A stretch of 64,000 nucleotides of DNA from Streptomyces sp. MJM8645 (lineage in GTDB: Bacteria; Actinomycetota; Actinomycetes; Streptomycetales; Streptomycetaceae): NCBI RefSeq assembly GCF_001625365.1, contig NZ_LJJF01000002.1:62001-126000 (forward strand), given 5' to 3'. This document shows positions 37,359 through 46,095 of the stretch, piece after piece; the first letter of the stretch is position 1; each line of letters opens with the position of its first letter. Position numbers and translations under genes: made by a program. The notes under the pieces are model-generated. The model made no database searches, was not told the DNA's origin, and saw only the letters and a list, made by a program, of their open reading frames with translations.

Positions 37359-38108
37359 TTACGGAGCCAGCCCGTTCAGGGCGGCGCGGGTCGCGTCGGC
37401 CAGCTTGAGAGGGTGTGATGCGAGCAGGGGAAAGCGCCCCACCACCACGTATTCGGCGGGCTCGGCCGGGTAGTCGTCGAGGAACCACTCCTCGTCGTAG
37501 AAGCCCAGCCGCCAGAGCTTGTCCTGGTGCTGGAGCTGGAGGAAGCCCTGGTGCTGGGGGTGGTCGGCTTCCTCGTGGATCTCGATTGCGTTGCCCGGGA
37601 CCGCGAGGTCGGCGAGGAGAGCGGCAACCTGGTGCAGCGCTTCGGCGAACGTCTCGGGCATCGGACGTTGCATCGGTACCGAGGACAGCTTGGCGAACAC
37701 TCGGTCGGCCGTCTGCGGGGACGGCTCCGACTTGAACAGGTCTGCGGCGACTGCCGGAGGCGCGTCCGGGTCGTCGTACGCCCGGGCGAGCTTGGCGACG
37801 TCACCGCGTTCTTCCATGGCGTCGAGTACGTCGAGGAGGTGGCTCTTCGCCTGGGCGACGTGATGCTCGATGGAGATCAGCGCCGCAGCGATGGCTCCCG
37901 CCTGTTCGGGGGTGTGGAGGGACCAGGAGGAAGTCAGAGCCTTGGCCAGTTCATCGATGCTGGTCACAGCATCAGCCGCGAACCAGGCCGTGGCTTCCGG
38001 GCGCATGCTCGCCGAAGCGGCCACGTCTTCGACCAGGCAGCCGTTGAACGTCTCACCCAGGTCTTCCAACAGAGGCAGCCAGGCTGGCCCCGTGGTGGTG
38101 TCGCTCAC
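37359..38108 (-). CDS. Unknown protein, paralogue of 35792-36562
   Basis: 249 residues from GTG 38108 (GAGAGGAG upstream): LPLLEDLGETFNGCLVEDVA, core SSWSLHTPEQAGAIAAALIS, LLDVLDAMEERGD, and a C-terminal beta domain LWRLGFYDEEWFLDDYPAEP. The N-terminal half is helical; the C-terminal half could bind a small partner. No known family recognised. Confidence 0.6.
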   Translation of the reverse strand: MSDTTTGPAWLPLLEDLGETFNGCLVEDVAASASMRPEATAWFAADAVTSIDELAKALTSSWSLHTPEQAGAIAAALISIEHHVAQAKSHLLDVLDAMEERGDVAKLARAYDDPDAPPAVAADLFKSEPSPQTADRVFAKLSSVPMQRPMPETFAEALHQVAALLADLAVPGNAIEIHEEADHPQHQGFLQLQHQDKLWRLGFYDEEWFLDDYPAEPAEYVVVGRFPLLASHPLKLADATRAALNGLAP

Positions 38109-38254
38109 GCGACGCTCCTCTCGGCTGTTGCTTGGTTTCCGGCAGATCATGTGATCGTGGAGCAACCCGAGCCGGGGCTGCGAACGAGTTTTCGCGGCAT
38201 CCCTGTCGCACCACCGCTCTTCGTCTGGGGGCGGGCCCGCCCTTGCGTACGGGG

Positions 38255-39010
38255 TCAGACCAGAATGTTGTCGGCGTCGGCGTCGCGGGTGCAGAGGTGG
38301 GCAGTGGGGCAGGCCGGGCAGCCGCGGGCGTCGACCAGGTCGGCGACGGCGTCGAACAGCTCCTGTGCGCGTTCGACGCTGCCGACACCGTTGAAAGTGG
38401 CGTAGTCCTCGACGGTGCCGACGGTGCCCTCGGACAGGTGGACACGCAGGTACCCGAGGGCGGCGAACTCCTCGGCGCCCAGGGTCTGCGGATCGCCGGG
38501 GATGCACGTCTTGGGCACCAGGTCGCTCTGGATGTCTCCACCGAACAACCATGGGTCGCCTGGACGACCCGGTCTGCCGATCACTACCCGCAGGATGGTC
38601 ACGTCATCGTTGTTCGGCTCCATCAGGATCCCGCCCTTGGCATGAAGATCATGAACAGCGTCACGCACGTCCCCGCCGCCGCTGGCCCCGAGCATGTCGG
38701 CCAGCTCGTCAACCGGCAGCAGCGACAACGACCCGTTCGGACGACGCAGAGGGAGCGCGCCCTGGTCGACCGCGAGGTCCAGGGCCAAGGCCTGGGCGGG
38801 GATCTTCGGCCCGTAGTAGGGGCGCAGCCGGATCATCCGGCGCATCAGATCGACAGCTTCCGGTGTGATACCGGGGATGGCGGCGACCTCCTCGGGGTCG
38901 ATGTCAGCCGGGACCATCCACTCGTCGTAGCCAGGCGGTCGGAGCTGTTGCAGCGTGTACTCAGCTGCAGCCCGCACCCTGCGCGGTTTGCCGACCTTCT
39001 TGCGTCCCAT
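38255..39010 (-). CDS. Unknown protein, first gene of the five-gene block
   Basis: 251 residues, basic start GRKKVGKPRRVRAAAEYTLQ, a central winged-helix-like segment (LPVDELADMLGASGGGDVRD then AVHDLHAKGGILMEPNNDDV) and a C-terminal Cys pair region (DARGCPACPTAHLCTRDADA). The middle part could bind nucleic acid; this is inference. It is followed after ~146 bases by the 37359 gene on the same strand. Confidence 0.6.
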   Translation of the reverse strand: MGRKKVGKPRRVRAAAEYTLQQLRPPGYDEWMVPADIDPEEVAAIPGITPEAVDLMRRMIRLRPYYGPKIPAQALALDLAVDQGALPLRRPNGSLSLLPVDELADMLGASGGGDVRDAVHDLHAKGGILMEPNNDDVTILRVVIGRPGRPGDPWLFGGDIQSDLVPKTCIPGDPQTLGAEEFAALGYLRVHLSEGTVGTVEDYATFNGVGSVERAQELFDAVADLVDARGCPACPTAHLCTRDADADNILV

Positions 39011-39454
39011 CCTGATGGCCTCTCAGCTCAGCGTGCCTCGATCGCGTCATTGAACACCCCGCCGGGCGGTGTGTGTGCCCGGTCCGGGTGATGGCGAGCA
39101 GCTTCGCCACCAAGCTGGTCAGGTCGGAGCGGAACACGTACGTGGATGGCCCTGCCGTTGGACAGCGGCGCCCCGATCACCGCGCCGTCGACTGCACCTG
39201 TTCCGGGCGGAACCGTGTTCGGCGATGGCCACCGGTTCCAGGCCGGACTGCTCGGCCCGCACTGCCGTGGCGCTGCTGCACCCCGCCCCGGCGGGGTGCA
39301 GCAGCAACTCCGGGGTCGCGGCCGCGCGGCGGTTGCAGCGCAGATGGCCTGCCAGCAGGCAGGCAGGCAGGCTGGCCACGTTTGGGGACGTTCCCCATGG
39401 CGTTCCCGAATCCCCGCTGGTCAGGAGACCTTCGTGGCGTTGTCTTCAGCTGCG
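39011..39454. other. Gene-free stretch with a strong palindrome
   Basis: No convincing coding frame. It contains a 34-base palindrome at 39272-39305 (16-base arms gctgctgcaccccgcc around cc) and a caggcagg tetranucleotide run at ~39353-39371. The palindrome could terminate transcription from either side. Confidence 0.55.
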
Positions 39455-40078
39455 TCAGGTGAAGAGGATCGGTCCGCTTGGCAGTTGGACGGTGTTGGTG
39501 CACCCCAGTGCCTTGTCGATCGCCTGGCGGGCGAACTCCAGTGACAGTTCGGCCGTCTTCTGTCGGCCTGGGGCGGGGGTGGATGAGCCTTCGGGGGTCT
39601 GGAGTTCGAGGGCCGCTGTGTAGTACCAGGTGTGGTCTGTGCCATCGGGTGTCGACCTGGTCACGCAGGAGAAGCGGACCACGGAGGACCGGTCGCCGGC
39701 CTCGCCGTCGGAGAATGGCAGGAAGTCCTTCGCTACCTGTTGTCCTTCGTTGTGGATGCGTTCCGCCTCGGTGGCGGCGCCGATCGCGGTGACGACCAGC
39801 TTGCGCTGGTCGTCACCGCTTGCCGCGCACGACAGGTAGGCCGGTGCGGAATCCGTGGGAGGGGTGAACTTCGTACGTACCGTGGCCGGCGATGCCGAGT
39901 GGAGGGCGTCACTGAAGCGTGCGTCGTCGAGGGTGCCCTGGCATTCGCCGAGCGGGAGGTGGGCCACTGGTCGCTGTTCGGTACCCGGCTCCTGCGACCG
40001 GTGCCACAGGAACAGGCTTGCGCCGGTCACGAGTACGAGCAGAGCGGCTGCGGCTGGCCATGATCGATGCACCTTCAC
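39455..40078 (-). CDS. Membrane-anchored exported protein of unknown function
   Basis: 207 residues from GTG 40078. A single N-terminal hydrophobic segment (AAALLVLVTGASLFLWH) without clear cleavage site, then an extracytoplasmic domain: LGECQGTLDDARFSDALH, AYLSCAASGDDQRKLVVTAI, SVVRFSCVTRSTPDGT, AIDKALGCTNTVQLPSG. Four Cys probably form two disulfides. Of a type common in Streptomyces accessory regions; no family named. Confidence 0.65.
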   Translation of the reverse strand: MKVHRSWPAAAALLVLVTGASLFLWHRSQEPGTEQRPVAHLPLGECQGTLDDARFSDALHSASPATVRTKFTPPTDSAPAYLSCAASGDDQRKLVVTAIGAATEAERIHNEGQQVAKDFLPFSDGEAGDRSSVVRFSCVTRSTPDGTDHTWYYTAALELQTPEGSSTPAPGRQKTAELSLEFARQAIDKALGCTNTVQLPSGPILFT

Positions 40079-40169
40079 CCGCGCTCTTTCCCTTCACGGC
40101 AATCGGTGTCGTTGACGGCTGCGGTTTCCGGTTTCGGGACGGCGGCCACGGTACCGTGCCCCGCGGCCG

Positions 40170-40695
40170 TCATCGTTTTCCGTTGGCGGTGCTGTTCGCG
40201 CCGGCGCCCACCGCACCGCCCTGTGCGGCCTGTCCGCTGACCCGTGCGGCGAGATCCTCGATCTGCGGCTGTGTCAGGGGCGAGCCCTTCGCCGCGTCCC
40301 GGACCGCTTGGGCCGCGCTGATCGCGTTGGAGTTGCGGCCGCCATCCGACTGGTGGCCGGCGTCCGCTTGGGCAGCCGCCGTGGTGTCCTGCTGGACGCT
40401 CACCGTGACCCCTTGCAGGATCTGGTCGACGATGAAGTCCGATGCCTGGGACGCGCCGGCAGCGGTGGCGACGCTGTCGGTGATCCCGCCCAGGGTGGTA
40501 CTGAAAGCCTCCGGTGCGCAGGATTCCGGACAGCACCTGGTAGCCCCGTGGGACCCACGGCTTGCCGGCCGTCGACTCGGGGGTCTCCCAGAGCGGCTCG
40601 GCACCGGCCTTGCGCAGGTCGGCGGCCCACTGGTCCGACAGGTGCGGCTGGTTGGAGTCGCGGGTGGCGGTGGCCAGCGTGGTACCGACATGCAC
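40170..40695 (-). pseudogene. Hypothetical protein with a one-base frameshift
   Basis: GTG 40695 gives HVGTTLATATRDSNQPHLSD, QWAADLRKAGAEPLWETPES, then an extra G near 40512 shifts the sense to AFSTTLGGITDSVATAAGAS and IVDQILQGVTVSVQQDT, ending with a Gly/Ala-rich tail at 40170. The combined protein (~174 residues) looks cell-surface or phage-like but is unassigned. Confidence 0.45.
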
Positions 40696-40724
40696 CCCGA
40701 AGAGGTCCTCGCCCTGCCGTCGGC

Positions 40725-41079
40725 TGCCCCGACCCGGACCCCGACGAGGACGGCAACCTGCCGACCTGGCACCTGATCCACTCCAGGCACTTCAAAGACC
40801 GACCACGACCAGGACGGCAACCACCCCTTCGCTGGCACCGAACACCCCATCCCCGGGGTGGCCATCGTCCCGGTCGTCACCGCCATCCGCGTCCTGGACC
40901 GCCTCACCCCGCCCGGCCGCTTGCTGCAAGGGCCAGCAGGCCGGCCACTGTCAGCCGAGCACGGCCGCATCGCAGGCCACGCCCTGGCCAGTTCGGCGCG
41001 AGCGCGAACCACTCCAGACGTCACCAACCGGAGAGCGCTGTCGGCGTCGGAGTGCTCGAACAACATGTCACCTGAATGA
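40725..41079 (+). pseudogene. Degraded plus-strand gene, possibly integrase-related
   Basis: Sense in two frames: DEDGNLPTWHLIHSRHFKD, then HDQDGNHPFAGTEHPIPGVA, IVPVVTAIRVLDRLTPPGRL and HGRIAGHALAS, trailing off near 41079. The pattern recalls the middle of long actinobacterial integrase-like proteins, but too little is left to be sure. The remainder up to 41254 shows no gene. Confidence 0.3.
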
Positions 41080-41254
41080 CAGGATCACTGAGGCTGAAGG
41101 CGAGGGCTGGCTTGGCCACGTCGAACAACTCGGTTTCAGCTTTGCTGCCGCAGAAGAGAAGGTCGCGCAAACCAAGGCGCAGCGGCAACTCAAGGAATCA
41201 CCTGTATTCCTGGGCATCCCCGCAATCGACCAGGTCGCAGGCCGGGCCAGTTGA

Positions 41255-41737
41255 CTAGCGCGGCTGGTGTTCCAGCCCCGATTCCAGCCGCGCCTTCATC
41301 GCCAGAAGCTTGTGGCGGGTCGGATTCTCCGCGAAGGCCGGATACTTCTCGACAATGAACTCCAGCCCTTCCGTGGCAAACTGGAGGGTGCCGCGTATGA
41401 AGTCGTCAGTGCTGCATCGACCCGACACAGGGTTCCAAGAGCACAGGATCGTCAGGCTCGAACCCGCGGGCTGGAACGTGATGGACGCGGAGTTTTCGGT
41501 GAAATCAACTTCTCCTGCCTCTCCGCGTCCCACCTTGTCGGCTGCCAGGATCAGGCAGAACATGAAGTCCAGGATGGGAATGATCCTGAAGGACTCATCC
41601 AGGCCTTCTGCGGCGAGCTGTGCATCTGTTTCGAAGTATGCGTATCGAAGATTCATCTCGCTGGTCGGGCCAAGAGATGTCATCTGCTTCTCGGACGGTG
41701 CTCGCATCGAGCTTCGGTCAAAGTCGATACGGAACAT
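41255..41737 (-). CDS. Hypothetical protein of lower GC content
   Basis: 160 residues from ATG 41737 (AGAGGGA ribosome site). Composition and codons less GC-biased than the next genes, like the 24539 gene, suggesting transfer. Motifs: RIIPILDFMFCLILAADKVG, SASITFQPAGSSLTILCSW, DDFIRGTLQFATEGLEFIVE. The beta-rich, Trp-containing centre resembles small immunity-type proteins, but I cannot assign a family. It marks the end of the accessory zone. Confidence 0.6.
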   Translation of the reverse strand: MFRIDFDRSSMRAPSEKQMTSLGPTSEMNLRYAYFETDAQLAAEGLDESFRIIPILDFMFCLILAADKVGRGEAGEVDFTENSASITFQPAGSSLTILCSWNPVSGRCSTDDFIRGTLQFATEGLEFIVEKYPAFAENPTRHKLLAMKARLESGLEHQPR

Positions 41738-41933
41738 CAAATCCCTCTTCGTACATGCGAGTCACCAACCTCTTCACCTAGATCGCCGACTGCTTTCCAG
41801 GCCTTCCTGGATCAGCAGGGGATCCCCCGGTCGAAGTCCTGGCGCACGCTCGGCAGTTGACCACGGCTCAAGGTCCTCGGCAGAGTCAAGCTTAGTTCGG
41901 AGAATGGCGGACGCTCGCCGAACGGGCCGGCAG

Positions 41934-41959
41934 CCCGGGTACGCGGGGGCGTACCCGGC
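41934..41959 (-). terminator. Terminator after the SRPBCC gene
   Basis: Arms ccgggtacgc (41935-41944) and complement (41949-41958) around gggg, 20 bases past the stop of the minus-strand gene. Confidence 0.65.
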
Positions 41960-41978
41960 CTTGCGGGAGGAAGGGGTC

Positions 41979-42398
41979 TCAGGCGGCGAGGGTGGCGTGG
42001 AGGGCGGCGAGGCCGTCGCGGTAGATGGTGGTGAAGAGGGCCACGGCCTCGGCCTCGGTGGCGCCGTCGGGGTTGAAGCGGCCGGACCACTGGACCTCGG
42101 CGGCGTTCTCCTGGCCGGGGACGGCGTGGACACGGATCGTGGAGACGTAGCCGTTGACGGGGAACGGGGCTTCCAGGATGGCGTAGCTGTAGTGGCGCTC
42201 GGCCTCGTTGAAGGCGACGAGGCGCTCGATGATGGTCCCGCCCTCGGGGTTGCGCAGGCGGCGGACGCGGCCGCCTTCGAGGGCGGTGCTCTCGGGAATG
42301 TACGGGAGCCAGTCGGGGAGGGAGTCGAAGCCGCCGATGAGGTTCCACACCTTGTCGGGGGAGGCGGGGACGATGCGGCTGACGGAGGTGGAGGCCAT
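41979..42398 (-). CDS. SRPBCC (START-like/polyketide-cyclase-type) protein
   Basis: 139 residues: STSVSRIVPASPDKVWNLIG, LPDWLPYIPES, YSYAILEAPFPVNGYVSTIR, AEVQWSGRF, then a long C-terminal helix GLAALHATLAA. The helix-grip fold with the early Pro-ASPDKVW and the closing helix is characteristic; these proteins bind small hydrophobic ligands. It follows the aldo/keto reductase by 30 bases and ends the MarR-type operon that starts at 43439. Confidence 0.85.
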   Translation of the reverse strand: MASTSVSRIVPASPDKVWNLIGGFDSLPDWLPYIPESTALEGGRVRRLRNPEGGTIIERLVAFNEAERHYSYAILEAPFPVNGYVSTIRVHAVPGQENAAEVQWSGRFNPDGATEAEAVALFTTIYRDGLAALHATLAA

Positions 42399-42428
42399 GA
42401 TCGGATTTCCTGACGGGTCGGGGGTGGT

Positions 42429-43439
42429 TCAGGCGCCGTACGGCAGCGGGGCGGCCGGGCTGACGAGGTCGGCGGAGCGCAGCTCCTGCCAGAACGCGGC
42501 GGGGACGGTCTCGTTGAGCGCCGCCTGGTCCTCGGCGATGCGGCTGGGCTTGGTGGCGCCGGCGACGACCGCGGCGGTGACCGGGTGGGCGAGGGAGAAC
42601 TGCAGGGCGGCGGCCTTGATGCTCACGCCGTGCTCCGCGGCCAGGTCCTTGAGCCGGGTGACGCGCTCGACGATGTGCGCAGGGGCTTCCTGGTACTCGA
42701 AGTGGGTGCCGCCGGCGAGGATGCCGGAGCTGTAGGGGCCGCCGACGACCATGCCGACGCCCTGCTCCTGTGCCATCGGCAGCAGGCGCTGGAGGGCGTG
42801 CTCGTGGTCGAGGAGGGTGTAGCGGCCGGCGAGGAGGAAGCCGTCCGGGCGTGGCTCGTCGAGGGACAAGGTGAGCTCGATCGGCTCGGTCTTGTTGACG
42901 CCGAGGCCCCAGGCCCCGATGACGCCCTCGTCGCGCAGGCGGGACAGGACTCGGAAGGCGCCGGTGCGGGCCTCCTCGAACTTGGCCAGCCACTGGTCGC
43001 CGTGGAAGTCCTGGGCGATGTCGTGGACCCAGACGATGTCCAGGCGGTCGGTGCGCAGGCGCTTGAGGCTGTCCTCGATGGAGCACTCGGTGGCCTCGGC
43101 GGTCCAGACGTGCAGCATCCTGTTGGGGTTGCCGTGCTCGAACAGGCCGCCCTTCTCGCCGAGTTCGCGGGCGCCCTCCTCCAGTTCCGCGAGGATGACG
43201 CGGCCGACCTTGGTGGAGAGCACGTACTCGTCGCGGGGCTTGGCGGAGAGGACCTCGCCGAGGCGTTCCTCGGCGAGGCCGGCGCCGTAGAAGGGGGCGG
43301 TGTCGTAGTAGCGGACGCCGTGCTGCCAGGCGGCCTCGACGGTGGCGGCGGCCTCCTGGTCGGGGATCGCGCGGAACATGTTGCCGAGCGGGGCGGTGCC
43401 GTAGCCGAGCTTGCCGGGGAGGAGTTCCTTGAGGGACAT
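42429..43439 (-). CDS. Aldo/keto reductase (galactose/aldose dehydrogenase-like group)
   Basis: 336 residues. AKR tetrad visible: Asp and Tyr in YYDTAPFYGAGLAEERLGE, Lys in LSTKVGR, His in IVWVHDI. NAD(P) end: VVGGPYSSGILAGG and AAVVAGATKPSRIAEDQAAL. Closest in layout to L-fucose/D-threo-aldose dehydrogenase-type AKRs; substrate unknown. The start lies 85 bases from an operator-like element at 43516, similar to that of the MFS gene, suggesting MarR control. Confidence 0.88.
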   Translation of the reverse strand: MSLKELLPGKLGYGTAPLGNMFRAIPDQEAAATVEAAWQHGVRYYDTAPFYGAGLAEERLGEVLSAKPRDEYVLSTKVGRVILAELEEGARELGEKGGLFEHGNPNRMLHVWTAEATECSIEDSLKRLRTDRLDIVWVHDIAQDFHGDQWLAKFEEARTGAFRVLSRLRDEGVIGAWGLGVNKTEPIELTLSLDEPRPDGFLLAGRYTLLDHEHALQRLLPMAQEQGVGMVVGGPYSSGILAGGTHFEYQEAPAHIVERVTRLKDLAAEHGVSIKAAALQFSLAHPVTAAVVAGATKPSRIAEDQAALNETVPAAFWQELRSADLVSPAAPLPYGA

Positions 43440-43515
43440 GGTGGTGCCTTTTCAAAACGGAGGGTGCGGGGCGCAAGGGGTCACGCAATAGATGTGAGCG
43501 CGCCTTGCGTGCGTT

Positions 43516-43548
43516 AACAATAGTTGCAGACGCGCTGCAATGCAAGGG
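43516..43548. promoter_or_regulatory. Putative MarR operator, copy 1
   Basis: aacaatagttgcagacgcgc then tgcaatgcaag: inverted ttgca/tgcaa arms (43524-43528, 43536-43540) plus a third tgcaa. Nearly the same aacaatagttgca stands before the MFS gene at 47335. Confidence 0.65.
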
Positions 43549-43550
43549 CC

Positions 43551-44537
43551 CTACGCGCCGGATGCGGGGAAGCGCGGCAGGACGTACTCCGCGAGCTCCT
43601 GCAGCAGTTCCTCCACCGGCCGGTCGTTGGGCCGCAGATTGAAGGAGACGTGCGAGACCCCGAACAGCGCCATGGTCTCCAGGTGCTCGATCAGGGCGTT
43701 GCGGCCGGTGCTGAGGCCGAGCCGGATCGGACGGGCCGGGGCGTCCGGGTCCTCCTGGAGGGTGAGCACCATCGGGGTCACGTACGGCTTCTCCCCGGCG
43801 AGTTCGCGCCACTGGCGGGTCCGCAGGCGCAGCGCGCCCAGGTCGCGGGGGTAGTTGAGCGAGGCGTCGGCGTGCTCGGCGATCCACTCGGGCGTCTGCT
43901 GGGCGCCTCCGGCGACGGCGATCGGGATGCCCGCCGCCTCCGCCGGTTTCGGCAGGACCTCCAGCTGGAAGTCCGGGCCGAGCCCGACCCCGGGCAGTTC
44001 CAGCGGGCCCGGGCGCCAGGCGGCGCGCAGGGTGTGCAGTCCCTCGCGGAAGGCGGCGCCGCGGGCCTCGAAGTCCCGTCCGAAGAGCGGGTACTCGACG
44101 GGACGGTCGCCGCTGGCGAGGCCGAGCAGCATCCGGCCGCCGGAGAGCGCGTCGACGGTGGCGGCGGCCTTGGCGACGAGCAGCGGTTCGCGCAGCGGCA
44201 GGACGACGGCCGCGGTGCCGAGGACGGCCTGCTCGGTGACGGCGGCGAGGTGGCCGAGGTGGGTGAAGGTCTCGAAGACCGTCCCGGCGTCCCCGAAGCG
44301 GACGGGGTCGAAGAGCGGGACGTCGCGCACCCAGAGGCCGGCGAAGCCGAGCCGGTCGGCGAGCCGGGCGAGGCGCGCGTGGTCGGCGAGGTCCGGGACG
44401 CCGTGGGGGCGGCCGGCCGTACGGTCGGTGGCCTGCCGGGACGGGCCCCAGTCGTTGTCGAGGGGGAGTTCCAGGCCGAGGGTGAGCCGGCCCTCGCCGG
44501 GGGCGAGGCGGGCGAGGGCGGGGTGACGGGGTGCCAT
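43551..44537 (-). CDS. Luciferase-like (LLM class) flavin/F420 oxidoreductase
   Basis: 328 residues. LARLADRLGFAGLWVRDVPL and TFTHLGHLAAVTEQAVLGTA are the first strands of a bacterial-luciferase TIM barrel; ALSGGRMLLGLASGDRPVEY and VAGGAQQTPEWIAEHADASL are the flavin-contact loops. Homologous enzymes use FMN or F420; the cofactor cannot be decided. A strong hairpin lies upstream (44572), so transcription from the MFS promoter may be attenuated before it. Confidence 0.88.
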   Translation of the reverse strand: MAPRHPALARLAPGEGRLTLGLELPLDNDWGPSRQATDRTAGRPHGVPDLADHARLARLADRLGFAGLWVRDVPLFDPVRFGDAGTVFETFTHLGHLAAVTEQAVLGTAAVVLPLREPLLVAKAAATVDALSGGRMLLGLASGDRPVEYPLFGRDFEARGAAFREGLHTLRAAWRPGPLELPGVGLGPDFQLEVLPKPAEAAGIPIAVAGGAQQTPEWIAEHADASLNYPRDLGALRLRTRQWRELAGEKPYVTPMVLTLQEDPDAPARPIRLGLSTGRNALIEHLETMALFGVSHVSFNLRPNDRPVEELLQELAEYVLPRFPASGA

Positions 44538-44571
44538 GGGTGAATCGGTCCTCAGAGCGGGGGGAACGGGC

Positions 44572-44619
44572 GAAGCCCGCTGCGGGCCGGCCGGGAAGGG
44601 CCGGCCCGCAGCGGGCTTC
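44572..44619 (-). terminator. 21-bp hairpin between two operon genes
   Basis: Arms 44572-44592 and 44599-44619 pair perfectly (gaagcccgctgcgggccggc...), loop gggaag. It lies after the AKR stop and before the LLM start, both on the minus strand, so it is an internal terminator or attenuator. Confidence 0.8.
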
Positions 44620-44636
44620 CGGGGGTGCGGGGTCGG

Positions 44637-45467
44637 TCAGTTGAACTGGTCCGGGTGCGGGCCGGTCCGCAGGTCGCGGTCGGTGGCGGCGATGGCGGCC
44701 ATGTCCTCGTCGGTCAGCTGGAAGTCGAAGACGTCCAGGTTCTGGCGGATGCGCGCCGGGGTGACGGACTTCGGGATGACGATGTTGCCGAGCTGGAGGT
44801 GCCAGCGCAGGACCACCTGGGCGGCGGACTTGCCGGTGCGGGCGGCGATCGCGGTGATCGCCGGGTCGTCCAGGACGGCGCCCTGGGCGAGCGGGCTCCA
44901 CGCCTCGGTGGCGATGCCGTGCTCGGTGTGGAAGGCGCGCAGCTCGGCCTGCTGGAGGCCGGGGTGCAGCTCGACCTGGTTCACGGCGGGCACCAACCGG
45001 CTTTCGTCCAGCAGGCGCTGGAGGTGGGCGGGCTGGAAGTTGGAGACGCCTGCGGCGCGGATGCGGCCCTCGGAGGCGAGGCGCTCGACGGCGCGCCAGG
45101 AGTCCAGGTAGAGGTCGCGGGCCGGGGTGGGCCAGTGGATCAGGTACAGGTCGAGGTACTCGAGGCCGAGCTTGGCGAGGCTGGCGTCGAAGGCGCGCAG
45201 GGTGGCGTCGTAGCCCTGGTCGGCGTTCCACAGCTTGGTGGTGACGAACAGGTCCTCGCGCGGCAGGCCGGAGGCGGCCAGGGCGCGGCCGACGCCGGTC
45301 TCGTTGCCGTAGATCGCGGCGGTGTCGATGCTGCGGTAGCCGGCCTCCAGCGCGGAGGTGACGGCGGCGGTGGTCTCGGCGTCGGGGACCTGGAAGACGC
45401 CGAAGCCGAGCTGGGGGATCTCGACGCCGTTGTTGAGCTTCACGGTGGGGACGGTGGGGTTGTTCAT
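44637..45467 (-). CDS. Aldo/keto reductase (2,5-diketo-gluconate reductase-like)
   Basis: 276 residues from ATG 45467 (GGAAG eight bases upstream; the ATG 15 bases earlier lacks one). NGVEIPQLGFGVFQVPD; tetrad in SIDTAAIYGNETGVGRAL, VTTKLWN and YLIHWPTP; NADPH pocket IVIPKSVTPARIRQNLDVFD. Typical of the AKR5-like group reducing keto-acids and aldehydes. Part of the minus-strand unit that begins with the MFS exporter. Confidence 0.88.
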   Translation of the reverse strand: MNNPTVPTVKLNNGVEIPQLGFGVFQVPDAETTAAVTSALEAGYRSIDTAAIYGNETGVGRALAASGLPREDLFVTTKLWNADQGYDATLRAFDASLAKLGLEYLDLYLIHWPTPARDLYLDSWRAVERLASEGRIRAAGVSNFQPAHLQRLLDESRLVPAVNQVELHPGLQQAELRAFHTEHGIATEAWSPLAQGAVLDDPAITAIAARTGKSAAQVVLRWHLQLGNIVIPKSVTPARIRQNLDVFDFQLTDEDMAAIAATDRDLRTGPHPDQFN

Positions 45468-45622
45468 GGTGCGTGCTTCCATTCAGCGGGGGAGGTCGGC
45501 GAGGGTGTAGCGGACGGTCTGGGCGCTGATGAGTCCTCGGTGTGGTTCCCCGGCGCTGTGGTCGAGGCCCCCGGCGCCCAGGCGTCGCCCGTGGTCGGCG
45601 AAGACCTCCTGCGGCGTGCGGG

Positions 45623-46042
45623 TCACCGGGCGAGTTCCGCCAGCGCGGCGGTGGCGAAAGAGTGGTCCTGCTCCGGGGCGCCGCCGCCGAGGCCGATGGC
45701 GCCGACGAGCTTGCCGTCGCGGTGGATCGGGACGCCACCGGCGATGAAGAGGAGCGGCCGGTCGAGCGCGGTGGCCAGGGTGTGGAACGGCCCGTCCGGC
45801 TTGACGAGGTCGACCAGGTCGGCGGTGGGGGCGCCCAGTTGGAGGGCGGTGTACGCCTTGCGGGTGCTGGTCTCCCCGGAGATCAGCACGGCGCTGTCGT
45901 CGCGGAGGAAGGCGAGCAGGTGGCCGCCCGCGTCCAGGACGGTGACGCTGACCGCGACCCCGGCCGCCTGGGCGGCGCGGCGGGCGGCGGCGACGAGGGT
46001 CTCGGCGTCGGCGGTGGTCAGCGGGGTGAGGGTGGTGCTCAT
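45623..46042 (-). CDS. GlcG/HbpS-family (heme- or cobalamin-binding-like) protein
   Basis: 139 residues: VAVSVTVLDAGGHLLAFLRD, STRKAYTALQLGAPTADLVD, LFIAGGVPIHRDGKLVGAIG, and GLGGGAPEQDHSFATAALAE match the DUF336 fold of GlcG and Streptomyces HbpS. HbpS senses heme and oxidative stress outside the cell, but this copy has no signal peptide. Spaced 53 bases from the MFS gene, same strand. Confidence 0.88.
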   Translation of the reverse strand: MSTTLTPLTTADAETLVAAARRAAQAAGVAVSVTVLDAGGHLLAFLRDDSAVLISGETSTRKAYTALQLGAPTADLVDLVKPDGPFHTLATALDRPLLFIAGGVPIHRDGKLVGAIGLGGGAPEQDHSFATAALAELAR

Positions 46043-46095
46043 GGTGGCGCTACTCCTGGAAGGAACGGGGAGGGGGGAACTGGGGAGGGGGACGG

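Noticed and set aside
41812..45738. A 1308-codon minus-strand open frame across five genes
   Set aside because: It lies out of frame over well-recognised oxidoreductase genes on the same strand and reads as Arg/Pro-rich nonsense; an artefact of high GC.
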